Assembly: GCF_028473645.1 (NCBI RefSeq)
Contig: NZ_CP097269.1
Coordinates: forward strand, 3,862,001 to 3,926,000
DNA from: Acidovorax sp. GBBC 1281
GTDB taxonomy: Bacteria; Pseudomonadota; Gammaproteobacteria; Burkholderiales; Burkholderiaceae_C
Direction of reading: 5' to 3'
Length of the DNA stretch: 64,000 nt
Of the stretch, positions 38,633 to 47,174 are shown in pieces (positions within the stretch are counted from its first letter, which is position 1; the number at the start of each line of letters is the position of its first letter). The translations under genes and the position numbers were made by a program. The notes under the pieces were generated by a model, which saw only the letters and a list, made by a program, of their open reading frames with translations, was not told where the DNA came from and made no database searches.

Positions 38633-39478
38633 ATGACCGCCCAGCCCACCGTGGCACCCCTTGCGCCCAACGACTTCCCGCCCATGCGGCGGCTGGCGCA
38701 CGGCATGGCCGAAGTGGCTGCGGCGCTGCAAGAGGTCCATGCATTGCCGGACAGCCTCTGGGGCCCGCATTTCAATCTGGCGAAGCACAACGGCGGCTGG
38801 CACGTGGCGGCCCTGCGCAGCACGTCCCGCTCGCCGCCGCCTGCCGCGCCAGGCGAGTTCGCCGCGGACTTCTTCCAGGACGAAGCCACGATGGCGCAAT
38901 GCCCCGCCATTCGGACCCTGGTGGCCGGCATCACGGAAGGCGCGCCGCTCAAATCGGTGCGCGTGCTGCGCCTGGCGCCCGGTGGCACCATCCTGGAACA
39001 CGCCGATGCCGGCGTGGGGCTGCGCGATGGCGAGGTGCGTTTGCACCTGCCGCTGCAGACGCATGACGAAGTCTTTTTCCATGTGGGTGGCCAGCGGGTG
39101 CCCATGCGCACGGGCGAGTGGTGGTATGCCGATTTCTCCCTGCCGCACCGGGTTTGCAACCGGGGCACGGTCGAGCGGCTGCACCTGGTGGTGGATTGCG
39201 AGGCGACGCCCCGCCTGCGCCAAGCCATCGCCGCGGGCGATACCGGGCGGCCCTACCCGCCCGAACAGGACCCGCAGTGGCGGTTCGCGCGGTTTCGGGA
39301 ACAGGTCTTCGACGAACCGGCGCTGCAGGACCGCCTGCTGGGCATCCACTCGCGGGAGGCATTCGCGCAGGCCTGCATGGAACTGGGCCAGGCCCGTGGA
39401 TGGGCCTTCACCGAGGCGGAAGTCCTGTCCGCCATGGCCTCCGGGCGGCAGGCATGGATGCAGCAATGGGTCGTCTGA
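38633..39478 (+). CDS. Aspartyl/asparaginyl beta-hydroxylase with C-terminal Nif11-like domain
   Basis: 281 residues, ATG at 38633. The hydroxylase domain has a double-stranded beta-helix signature: ILEHADAGVGL (His and Asp ligands), LPLQTHDEVFFHVGGQRVPM, WWYADFSLPHRVCNRG (second His) and LHLVVDC. These Fe(II)/2-oxoglutarate enzymes hydroxylate the beta carbon of Asp or Asn in proteins. After about residue 215 there is a separate helical tail: FDEPALQDRLLGIHSREAFA ... ARGWAFTEAEVLSAM, which reads like a Nif11 domain, known in RiPP leader peptides. The fusion hints at guiding a peptide or protein substrate. It overlaps the sulfotransferase gene. Confidence 0.8.
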   Translation: MTAQPTVAPLAPNDFPPMRRLAHGMAEVAAALQEVHALPDSLWGPHFNLAKHNGGWHVAALRSTSRSPPPAAPGEFAADFFQDEATMAQCPAIRTLVAGITEGAPLKSVRVLRLAPGGTILEHADAGVGLRDGEVRLHLPLQTHDEVFFHVGGQRVPMRTGEWWYADFSLPHRVCNRGTVERLHLVVDCEATPRLRQAIAAGDTGRPYPPEQDPQWRFARFREQVFDEPALQDRLLGIHSREAFAQACMELGQARGWAFTEAEVLSAMASGRQAWMQQWVV

Positions 39479-40515
39479 ATTTCGAGGGCTGGTCGCCCAT
39501 CCGCATCTACCCGGGGGCCGGCGGAGAGACGCTGGTGGACTGGATGCGCGCGCCGCCCGAGGTCACGCGCGCACCCTTCTTCTCGGACGGGGTGCAGGAT
39601 GCGATGCATCACCCCTTCCACCAGGGGTTTCGCCGGCAGACACCGCTGTCCGATCTGCTCGACTGGGCGCAGGCTTCGCCAGGCCTGGCGCCCTCGGGCA
39701 TCGTCTTTCACGTGTCGCGCTGCGGCTCGACGCTCGTGACGCAGGCCTTCGCGGCGCTGGACAGCCACGTCACCCTATCGGAGCCTCCACTGCTGGACGA
39801 TCTGATGCGCGCGAACTCCCTGCTGCCCGGCATGGATCGGGCACTGGCGGTTCCCGCGGCCAGGGCGGTGGCCAGCGCCTGGTCGCAGCCGCTGCGGCCG
39901 GGCCACGGGGCAAGGCGCAGCCACCTCGTCATCAAATGCGATTGCTGGGCCACAGGCTATGCGGACCAGATCGCGCAAGCCTGGCCCGACACCCCATGGC
40001 TTTTCCTGTACCGGGACCCGCTGGAAGTGCTGGTGTCCCAATTGCAGCAGCGCGCGGCCTACCTGATCGCGGGCGGGCCCCTCGGCGTCAACCCCGCCGG
40101 CATCGCGTTCGACGATGCCTTGCACATGGGGCCCGAAGCCTATTGCGCCCGCAGCCTGGGCGCACTCTACGAAACCATGGTGCAGCAGTTCCGGCCGGAG
40201 CGCACGCTGCTGCTCGACTACCGGCAGCTTCCATCGGCCATCCTCACGGAGGTCGCGCCGCATTTCGGCATGGCGCTCGACGCTGCGGCCACCGAGCAGG
40301 CCGAACTCACCTTCGCTGTCCATGCGAAGCACCCCAACCACCCGTTCGCACCCGACGCGCAGCGCAAGCGCAGCCAGGCTTCGCCTCGCCTGCACGAACT
40401 GGCCATGCAATGGATCGATCCCCACTACCGCGCTTTGGAAGCCATGCGCGCGGCGGCAGGTAAGGCTTCCATGCACGCCGGCGGAACCCCTTCCGAAGCC
40501 CTTGAAGCCGGTTGA
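39466..40515 (+). CDS. Sulfotransferase-family protein
   Basis: 349 residues from ATG 39466 (ATG 39454 also possible), overlapping the hydroxylase gene. The PAPS-binding loop is IVFHVSRCGSTLVTQAFA, and LVIKCDCWATGYADQ and PWLFLYRDPLEVLVSQLQ match the second (3'-phosphate binding) region. The N-terminal part (RIYPGAGGETLVDWMRAPPE) is outside the core. It should move a sulfo group from PAPS to a hydroxyl. Sitting next to a hydroxylase, it could sulfate the newly made hydroxyl; that sequence of steps is inference. Confidence 0.82.
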   Translation: MGRLNFEGWSPIRIYPGAGGETLVDWMRAPPEVTRAPFFSDGVQDAMHHPFHQGFRRQTPLSDLLDWAQASPGLAPSGIVFHVSRCGSTLVTQAFAALDSHVTLSEPPLLDDLMRANSLLPGMDRALAVPAARAVASAWSQPLRPGHGARRSHLVIKCDCWATGYADQIAQAWPDTPWLFLYRDPLEVLVSQLQQRAAYLIAGGPLGVNPAGIAFDDALHMGPEAYCARSLGALYETMVQQFRPERTLLLDYRQLPSAILTEVAPHFGMALDAAATEQAELTFAVHAKHPNHPFAPDAQRKRSQASPRLHELAMQWIDPHYRALEAMRAAAGKASMHAGGTPSEALEAG

Positions 40516-40522
40516 CCACGCA

Positions 40523-41767
40523 ATGACTTTTTCGCCCCCCTCCCCTGCGCGACTCGGCCGACGTGGCTTCCTGGGCGCCTCCGTGTCCACGGCAGCGACC
40601 GTGGCCTGCGCCGCCGCGCCGGCCCTGGCAACGCCGACGGACCCGGCACGACACGGCATCCGGCGGACGGTCGGCGTCCTGCTGCCGGAATCGTCGCGCT
40701 ACCCCACCCTTTCCGCGGAGTTCCTGGCCGGCCTGGAAGCGGGCGCCGACGCCTCGGAACACCCCCCGCGTTGGCTGCCGCTGCCCTACGGGCGCAGTCC
40801 CCAGGCCGCGCTGCGGCAGGCGCGTGACGCCGTCGGATCCGGTGCGGTCGACGCGCTGGCAGGATGGCTGCCGATGCAGTCGGCCCGGGATCTGGTGCCG
40901 CTCCTGGAAGCGAACCAGGTGCCTTTTCTGGCCAGCGACACGGGGGCCGACCGGCTGCCCACACGGCTGGCCGCCCGCTCGCCGTGGCTGATTGCGCACA
41001 CGTTGGGGCTGTGGCAGTCCTGCGCGGTGCTGGGGCAGGAAGCCCCGCGGCGCTGGGGCAGCCGCGCCCTGCTGTGCATGGGCTTTCTGGAAAGCGGCTA
41101 CGACTTTCCGCATGAATTTCGCCGCGCGTTCGAGGCCGCAGGCGGCACGGTGTCCGCAGTGCACGTCTCCGGCCTGCCCGACGGCTCCGACGAGTTCGCC
41201 GGCTTGCGTTCGGCCTGGCATTCCGCCCGCGCCGACTTCGTGGTGGGCCTGTATTCCGGCGCGCAGGCCTTGCGCTTTCAGCGGCAGTGGAGCCAGTTGC
41301 AGCCGCACAGCCCGCCCCCCGTGGTGGGCACCCTCTTTTCGCAAGGGCCGGCGGACGCTGTCCAGGCGCTGCCGAGAGGCTGGGCCAGCGTGGCCTCCTG
41401 GAACGCCGGGTCCGATGCCTGCCGGTCGATCGCCGCCCGTTGCACGCCTCGGGGCGCCGGTTCGCTAACGGACCTGAGCGGCCCGGCCCTGCTCGGCTTC
41501 GAGGCCGGGCAGCGCTTCGCGCAGTGGCAGAGCAACGGCGCGGGGGTTGAACAACTGGCCCTCCTGTGTGCGGCCCCGGACAATGGCCCCCGCGGCGTCC
41601 AGCCCCACGATCTGGTGAGCGGCGAGCGCAACGGCACCCACTGGCTTCGCGGCGGCACGCCCGCAACGGGCGTTGCCACCGAGCTGGCATGGGCCACGCG
41701 CGGCACCCCGGCACCGCTCGGAGCCCCCGGCTGCAGCGGCTGGGCCACCCCTTATCTCGTGACTTAA
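40523..41767 (+). CDS. Tat-exported type I periplasmic binding protein (branched-chain amino-acid receptor fold)
   Basis: 414 residues, ATG at 40523, seven bases after the sulfotransferase stop. A twin-arginine signal (ARLGRRGFLGASVSTAATVA, cleavage near ALA) is followed by RRTVGVLLPESSRYPTLSAE and GSGAVDALAGWLPMQSARDL, typical of Leu/Ile/Val-binding-type receptors, with a late TGVATELAWATRG. No permease genes are near, so it may be a ligand sensor or structural partner in this cluster rather than a transporter component. Confidence 0.78.
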   Translation: MTFSPPSPARLGRRGFLGASVSTAATVACAAAPALATPTDPARHGIRRTVGVLLPESSRYPTLSAEFLAGLEAGADASEHPPRWLPLPYGRSPQAALRQARDAVGSGAVDALAGWLPMQSARDLVPLLEANQVPFLASDTGADRLPTRLAARSPWLIAHTLGLWQSCAVLGQEAPRRWGSRALLCMGFLESGYDFPHEFRRAFEAAGGTVSAVHVSGLPDGSDEFAGLRSAWHSARADFVVGLYSGAQALRFQRQWSQLQPHSPPPVVGTLFSQGPADAVQALPRGWASVASWNAGSDACRSIAARCTPRGAGSLTDLSGPALLGFEAGQRFAQWQSNGAGVEQLALLCAAPDNGPRGVQPHDLVSGERNGTHWLRGGTPATGVATELAWATRGTPAPLGAPGCSGWATPYLVT

Positions 41768-41779
41768 TGGAAGAACATC

Positions 41780-42310
41780 ATGGCTGCAGACCCATTCCTC
41801 GGTGAAATCTCCGTGTTCGCAGGCAACTACGCGCCCCGAAACTGGGCTTTCTGCTGGGGCCAGCTGCTGGCGATCTCCAGCAACAGCGCATTGTTCTCGC
41901 TGCTGGGCACCACCTACGGCGGCAATGGCCAGACCACCTTTGCGCTGCCCGATCTGCGCGGCCGTATACCGCTGGGCATGGGCCAATTGCCTGGCGGAAG
42001 CTTCTACAGCCAGGGGCAGATGGGCGGGCAGGAGAGCGTCACGCTCAACATCAACAACATGCCGATGCACAACCACACCACGACCGTGGCGGTGAACAGC
42101 GGCGCGGGCAACTCGGCAGCGCCCAACGGCCGGTATCTGGCCGCTTCCGACCGGCGCGACAACCAATACACCAACCAGGCCCCCGACGGCAACCTGGCCG
42201 GCATTACGACGGGGCTGGCCGGAAACAGCGTGCCGCACGAGAACATGCAGCCTTATCTCTCCCTCAACTTCATCATCGCGCTCGTAGGGACCTTTCCGGC
42301 GCGAAATTGA
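41780..42310 (+). CDS. Phage-tail-collar domain protein (microcystin-dependent protein, MdpB-like)
   Basis: 176 residues, ATG at 41780 with GGAAG upstream. The tail-collar pattern is clear: FLGEISVFAGNYAPRNWAFC near the start, ALFSLLGTTYGGNGQTTFAL, LPDLRGRIPLGMGQ, the His region NMPMHNHTTTVAV, and the ending MQPYLSLNFIIALVG. In phages this domain sits in short tail fibres that bind host sugars; free-standing bacterial copies are of unclear role. No signal peptide. It is the last gene of the collagen-like/hydroxylase/sulfotransferase cluster. Confidence 0.88.
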   Translation: MAADPFLGEISVFAGNYAPRNWAFCWGQLLAISSNSALFSLLGTTYGGNGQTTFALPDLRGRIPLGMGQLPGGSFYSQGQMGGQESVTLNINNMPMHNHTTTVAVNSGAGNSAAPNGRYLAASDRRDNQYTNQAPDGNLAGITTGLAGNSVPHENMQPYLSLNFIIALVGTFPARN

Positions 42311-42356
42311 GGCACGCCGCGGGGCAGCGCATGCTGGCCCGCCCCATGGTGCGCAA

Positions 42357-44819
42357 TCAATCCACCACGGTCAGCTTGGCCACCGACAGCGCCAGCCATT
42401 TGGTGCCATGCCGGGGAAAGTTCACCTGGGCGCGCGCATCGTCGCCGGTGCCCTCCAGCGCCAGCACCTTGCCCTCGCCGAACTTGGTGTGGAACACGCC
42501 CAGCCCCACGCGCAGCCCGTGCGACGGCGCGGCCTTCTGCACCGGGACCGGCGGGCTGGCGAACGATTCCGACTTGGATCCAAATCCGCCTCTCGCGTTA
42601 GATCCATATGCACCGCCCGCTCCTGAATTAGGAGCAAACGTGCCGAACCCCTGCTGCTTGGGTGTGATCCATTTCAGCGCGGCTTCGGGCAGTTCGTCGA
42701 AAAACCGGCTCTTGATGTTGTAGCGCGTCTGGCCGTGCAGCAGCCGGGTCTGCGAATGGCTCAGGTACAGGCGCTTTCGCGCGCGGGTGATGGCCACGTA
42801 CATCAGGCGCCGCTCTTCCTCCAGCCCTTCGCGGTCGCTCATCGCGTTCTCGTGGGGGAACAGGCCCTCTTCCATGCCGCCGATGAACACGGCGTCGAAT
42901 TCCAGGCCCTTGGAGGCGTGCACGGTCATGAGCTGCACGGCATCCTGGCCGGCCTGCGCCTGGTTGTCGCCCGCCTCCAGCGCCGCGTGGGTCAGGAAGG
43001 CGGCCAGGGGCGAGAGTGTCTCGCCGGTATCGGTGTCCACGATGCCCGCCACGCCGCTGGGCAGCGGCTCGTCGGTCGTGGGCAGCGACGGGTCCAGGCC
43101 CTGGCTCGCCGGGCTTTGCGTGAGCGGCGTGCCGTGCTCGTCCACCGGCAGCGCGATGGCATCGCGACCGAAGCCCTCCTGCGTGACGAAGCTCTCGGCC
43201 GCGTTCACCAGTTCCTGCAGGTTTTCGATGCGGTCGGCGCCTTCCTTTTCGGAGCGGAAGTGCTCCAGCAGGCCGCTCGACTCCAGCATCTGCTCGATGA
43301 TGCCGCGCAGGGTCATGCCCTGCGTCTGCTCGCGCAGCACGTCGACCAGGGCGACGAAGCTGCCCAGGTTGGCGCCGGCCTTGCCCGGCACCGCAGTGAC
43401 GGCATCGTGCAGCGAGCAGCCCGCGCTGCGCGCCGCGTCCTGCAGCACCTCGACCGTGCGCGCGCCGATGCCGCGCGGCGGGAAATTGACCACGCGCAGA
43501 AAGCTCGTGTCGTCGTGCGGGTTCTCCAGCACGCGCAGGTAGGCCAGCGCGTGCTTGATTTCGGCCCGCTCGAAGAAGCGCAGGCCGCCGTACACGCGGT
43601 AAGGCACCGCGGCATTGAACAGGGCCGACTCGATCACCCGGCTCTGCGCATTGCTGCGGTAGAGCACGGCCACTTCCTTGCGTTCGAAACCATCGCTGCG
43701 CACGAGCTGGCGGATCTCCTCCACCATCCACTGCGCCTCGGCTAGGTCGGTGGTGGCCTCGAACACGCGCACCGGCTCGCCGGGGCCCTGCGTGGTGCGC
43801 AGGTTCTTGCCCAGGCGCTTGCTGTTGTGGCTGATGAGGGCGTTGGCCGAATCGAGGATGTTGCTGTAGCTGCGGTAGTTCTGCTCCAGCTTGATCTGGC
43901 GCTGCACGTCGAACTCGCGCACGAAGTCGGCCATGTTGCCCACGCGCGCACCGCGAAAGGCATAGATGCTCTGGTCGTCGTCGCCCACGGCGATCACGCT
44001 GCCGCGCGGCTGGAACTGGCCGTCCGCCACGTCGCCCGCGAGCTGCTTGAGCCAGGCGTACTGCAGCTTGTTGGTGTCCTGGAACTCGTCCACCAGGATG
44101 TGCTGGAAGCGCCGCTGGTAATGCGCGCGCACCGGATCGTTGTCGCGCAACAGTTCGTAGCTGCGCAGCATCAGTTCGCCGAAATCGACCACGCCCTCGC
44201 GCTGGCACTGCTCTTCGTACAGCTGGTACAGCTCGACCTTCTTGCGGGCATCGGCATCGCGTGCGTCCACGTCGCCCGGGCGCAGGCCCTCTTCCTTGCA
44301 GCCGCTGATGAAGTACTGCACCTGCTTCGGGGGAAAGCGCTCCTCGTCGATGTTGAACTGCTTGCACAGCCGCTTGACGGCCGAAAGCTGGTCCTGCGTG
44401 TCCAGGATCTGGAAGGCCTGCGGCAGGCCGGCCAGCTTGTAGTGCGCCCGCAGCAGGCGGTTGCACAGCCCGTGGAAGGTGCCGATCCACATGCCGCGCA
44501 CGTTCACCGGCAGCATGGCCGACAGGCGCAGGACCATCTCCTTGGCGGCCTTGTTGGTGAAGGTGACGGCCAGGATGCCGCCGGGCGTGGCGTAGCCGTT
44601 CTGCAGCAGCCAGGCGATGCGGGTGGTGAGCACCCGGGTCTTGCCCGAGCCTGCGCCCGCGAGGATCAGGGCGTGCCCGGCCGGCAGCGTGACCGCGGCC
44701 AGTTGCTCGTCGTTCAGGTTCTGCAGCAGGGGCGAGGCGGCATCGGACTGGGGCGCGGGGCCGGCGTCGCCAGCACCGAAAGGCGCTGGCGCGCCGGAAA
44801 ACAGGTCGTGTGGGAGCAT
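42357..44819 (-). CDS. uvrD: UvrD/Rep-family DNA helicase
   Basis: 820 residues, ATG at 44819. Superfamily 1 motifs in order: Q-like LNDEQLAAV, Walker A ILAGAGSGKTRVLTTR, Ia AVTFTNKAAKEM, II LVDEFQDTNKLQ, III VGDDDQSIYAFRGA, IV NYRSYSNIL, V VQLMTVHASKGLEFDAVFIG, VI EEERRLMYVAITRARKRLYL. It unwinds DNA in nucleotide-excision and mismatch repair. A copy of the dispersed repeat is embedded near the 3' end (42619), in a Gly/Asn-rich low-complexity stretch. Distinguishing UvrD from Rep rests on length and the C-terminal region. Confidence 0.93.
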   Translation of the reverse strand: MLPHDLFSGAPAPFGAGDAGPAPQSDAASPLLQNLNDEQLAAVTLPAGHALILAGAGSGKTRVLTTRIAWLLQNGYATPGGILAVTFTNKAAKEMVLRLSAMLPVNVRGMWIGTFHGLCNRLLRAHYKLAGLPQAFQILDTQDQLSAVKRLCKQFNIDEERFPPKQVQYFISGCKEEGLRPGDVDARDADARKKVELYQLYEEQCQREGVVDFGELMLRSYELLRDNDPVRAHYQRRFQHILVDEFQDTNKLQYAWLKQLAGDVADGQFQPRGSVIAVGDDDQSIYAFRGARVGNMADFVREFDVQRQIKLEQNYRSYSNILDSANALISHNSKRLGKNLRTTQGPGEPVRVFEATTDLAEAQWMVEEIRQLVRSDGFERKEVAVLYRSNAQSRVIESALFNAAVPYRVYGGLRFFERAEIKHALAYLRVLENPHDDTSFLRVVNFPPRGIGARTVEVLQDAARSAGCSLHDAVTAVPGKAGANLGSFVALVDVLREQTQGMTLRGIIEQMLESSGLLEHFRSEKEGADRIENLQELVNAAESFVTQEGFGRDAIALPVDEHGTPLTQSPASQGLDPSLPTTDEPLPSGVAGIVDTDTGETLSPLAAFLTHAALEAGDNQAQAGQDAVQLMTVHASKGLEFDAVFIGGMEEGLFPHENAMSDREGLEEERRLMYVAITRARKRLYLSHSQTRLLHGQTRYNIKSRFFDELPEAALKWITPKQQGFGTFAPNSGAGGAYGSNARGGFGSKSESFASPPVPVQKAAPSHGLRVGLGVFHTKFGEGKVLALEGTGDDARAQVNFPRHGTKWLALSVAKLTVVD
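42619..42637 (+). repeat. Dispersed 19-nt palindromic repeat, copy F (inside uvrD)
   Basis: GCTCCTGAATTAGGAGCAA on the plus strand; its GCTCCT...AGGAGC arms form a perfect palindrome. On the coding (minus) strand it encodes FAPNSGA in the low-complexity C-terminal part of the helicase. Confidence 0.55.
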
Positions 44820-44873
44820 GGCGCCATTGTAGGAACCTCCACCGGCCGCCCTCCGCCGTGGGGCTGCTCGGCG

Positions 44874-45779
44874 CTACCCCCCGCTGCGCGGGCGGGCCGG
44901 GTGCGGCGGCATGCGGCGCAGGCCGTCCACCGCGTCGGCCTCGAAGTCCTTCCACAGCGCGTCGCGGCGCTGCAGGGTCTGCGCCACCTCGCCATGCCGC
45001 TGCTGCGCCACGGCGGACACCAGCGCGTTGCACAGGAAGAACGCGGCGGTGTAGGAGTCGAACGGGGACGCGTTGGCCGTGCCCACCAGCAGGCTGTGGT
45101 GGGCGCAGGCCACGATGGGCGCCGCCGCGCTGTCGGTGATCGCCACCACGGTGCACCCCTGCTGCCGGAAATGCTGCGCGGCCAGCAGCGCGCCGTTGGA
45201 ATAGCGGCGGATGGTGAACACCAGCAGCACGTCCTGCGGCTCGGTCCACAGCAGCCGGTCCACCGCGAAGGGCGCGCCCGCTCCCAGTTCCAGCACCTGC
45301 GGCCGGCACATGTTCAGGTGAGTGGTGAGGTAGGAGGAGACCGGCACGCTGTTCTTCTCGGCCATCACGAAGACGCGCCCCTGGCAGCCGCTGATGGCCT
45401 GCACCACCGCCCCGAACACGCCCATGTCCAGGCCCTGCCGGGTGGCGGTGAGGTTGTGCTGGTCGTGCAGCAGCGCATCGTCCACGCACTCGGCCAGGGT
45501 GCGGTCGCTGCCGATGGTGGCGCGCGTGCGCTGGGCGGGCGTCTGCAGCAGCACGGTCACCTCGCTGCGGGCTTCGCGGCGCACCTCGGCCAGGCTGGCA
45601 TAGCCCAGCTTGGCGAACAGCCGCACCACGGTGGAGGCGCTGGTGCCCGCGCGCGCGGCCATGGCGCTGGCCGAGTCGAGCAATCCATCGGGGTAGTGGC
45701 GCTGCAGGTCGTCCGCCAGCGCACGTTCGCTGGCCGTCAGTGTGGGAGCGTGGAGGACGAGCCGTTCGGTCAGGAGCAT
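44874..45779 (-). CDS. MurR/RpiR-family transcriptional regulator
   Basis: 301 residues from ATG 45779. The N-terminal RpiR helix-turn-helix is LTASERALADDLQRHYPDGL then SASAMAARAGTSASTVVRLF. The C-terminal SIS (sugar isomerase) domain shows GRVFVMAEKNSVPVSSYL and GCTVVAITDSAAAPIVACAH. SIS domains usually sense phosphosugars. It is divergent from an M20 peptidase with TGAA/TTCA-type palindromes between them, so it probably controls that unit. Confidence 0.88.
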   Translation of the reverse strand: MLLTERLVLHAPTLTASERALADDLQRHYPDGLLDSASAMAARAGTSASTVVRLFAKLGYASLAEVRREARSEVTVLLQTPAQRTRATIGSDRTLAECVDDALLHDQHNLTATRQGLDMGVFGAVVQAISGCQGRVFVMAEKNSVPVSSYLTTHLNMCRPQVLELGAGAPFAVDRLLWTEPQDVLLVFTIRRYSNGALLAAQHFRQQGCTVVAITDSAAAPIVACAHHSLLVGTANASPFDSYTAAFFLCNALVSAVAQQRHGEVAQTLQRRDALWKDFEADAVDGLRRMPPHPARPRSGG

Positions 45780-45868
45780 GGCAGGGATGGGGAAGTCGAC
45801 GGGGATGGGTGAGGGTAATCCAGCGCAGCCCCGCATGGCGAAGCACCGCGAGCACATTGCAATGACTG

Positions 45869-45904
45869 TTTCATGAATATATGATTATTGAAATATTCAT
45901 TTCA
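45869..45904. promoter_or_regulatory. Clustered palindromes, likely RpiR-type operator
   Basis: An AT-rich stretch holds TTCATGAA (45870-45877), ATGAATAT...ATATTCAT (45873-45880 and 45893-45900) and TGAAATATTCATTTCA (45889-45904). TGAAA/TTTCA half sites are common for RpiR-type repressors. It lies between the divergent RpiR and M20 peptidase genes, just before the peptidase ATG. Confidence 0.55.
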
Positions 45905-45910
45905 CTCGCG

Positions 45911-47113
45911 ATGCCCATGACCACCCCCATCGAAGCCGCCTCCCCTGCCACCGGCCAGGCCCTGCCGCCGGCTGCGCAACCCCTGCTGGCCTGGCTGGCC
46001 TCGCAGGAAAGTGCCATGTTCGATCTGCTGCGGCAGGTGGTGGACACCGACAGCGGCAGCGGCCATGTGGCAGGCGTGCAGCAGGTCGCAGCCCTGCTGC
46101 GCGGGCGGCTGGAAGCGGCTGGCATCGCCGTGCAGACCCTGCCGCAGCCGGGCTGGGGCGAATGCCTGCTGGCCCGCATTCCGGGCAGCAACCCAGCGGC
46201 CGCAGGCCACCTGCAACTCATGGGCCACATGGACACGGTGTTCCCCCTGGGCACGGCCGCCGAGCGCCCCTGGCGGGTGGAGGCCGGCAAGGCCTTCGGG
46301 CCCGGCGTGGCGGACATGAAATCCGGCCTGGTCATGAACGTCTTCGTGGCCGAGGCGCTGGCCCGGTTCGGCGGCAACGCCTCGCCCGTGCACCTGTTCT
46401 TCTCATGCGACGAAGAAGTGGGCTCGCCCGCCTGCCGCACGGTGATCCGCGAAATCTCCCAGGGCGCGCGTGCCGTGCTCAACGCCGAGCCCGGCCGCAT
46501 CACGGGCAACGTGGTGGTCGAGCGCAAGGGCTCGTACCGCATCGATTTCGAGGTGCAGGGCGTGGCCGCGCATGCGGGCATCAACCCCGCGCAAGGGGCC
46601 AGCGCCATCGAGGCCCTGGCGCGCAAGACGGTGGCACTGCACGCGCTCAACGGCTGCGAGCCGGGCGTGACGCTCAACGTCGGCTTCATCCAGGGCGGCA
46701 TGGCCTCCAACGTGGTCGCGCCGCTGGCACGGGCCCATCTGGACCTGCGCTACACGGCCGAGAACGACCTCGAGGCCGTGCTGGCCCGCATCCGCGCGGT
46801 GATCGAAGAAGAATCGCTGCCCCGCACCAGCGGCCGCATCGTGGAGCAGACGGGCACGCTGCCCATGGCCAAAACCCCGGCCGACCTGCTGGCCGCCTAC
46901 CAGCGCAGCGCGGCGCAGGTCGGCTTCGCGGTCGAGGGCGAATTCACCGGCGGGGCCGCCGACAGCGGCATCACCTCGTCGATGGGCATCCCATCGCTGT
47001 GCGCGCTGGGCCCGGTGGGCGGATACGCCCACAGCGAGCGCGAGTTCTGCGACCTGACCACCTTCGTGCCACGGGCCCAGGCGCTGGCCCTCACCCTGCT
47101 CGCGCTGGGCTGA
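45911..47113 (+). CDS. M20-family metallopeptidase (glutamate carboxypeptidase-like)
   Basis: 400 residues from ATG 45911 (45917 possible). M20 metal-site motifs: LQLMGHMDTVFPLG (His and Asp), GVADMKSGLVMNVF (bridging Asp), SCDEEVGSPA (catalytic Glu pair) and a late His in GGYAHSEREF. The dimerisation lid lies around AHAGINPAQGASAIEALARK. CPG2-like enzymes remove C-terminal glutamate from folates or peptides. It is followed by a Bug receptor, so the pair may take up and cleave an exogenous compound. There is no obvious signal peptide. Confidence 0.9.
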   Translation: MPMTTPIEAASPATGQALPPAAQPLLAWLASQESAMFDLLRQVVDTDSGSGHVAGVQQVAALLRGRLEAAGIAVQTLPQPGWGECLLARIPGSNPAAAGHLQLMGHMDTVFPLGTAAERPWRVEAGKAFGPGVADMKSGLVMNVFVAEALARFGGNASPVHLFFSCDEEVGSPACRTVIREISQGARAVLNAEPGRITGNVVVERKGSYRIDFEVQGVAAHAGINPAQGASAIEALARKTVALHALNGCEPGVTLNVGFIQGGMASNVVAPLARAHLDLRYTAENDLEAVLARIRAVIEEESLPRTSGRIVEQTGTLPMAKTPADLLAAYQRSAAQVGFAVEGEFTGGAADSGITSSMGIPSLCALGPVGGYAHSEREFCDLTTFVPRAQALALTLLALG

Positions 47114-47174
47114 CGGCGGGCCAGGCCGCGCCCTGTTTTCCACCTTTGTCTTTTCATTTGCCATTGCCCCTGCC

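Noticed and set aside
42307..42723. Plus-strand frame after the tail-collar gene
   Set aside because: Antisense to the C terminus of the UvrD helicase, with no protein character or ribosome site.
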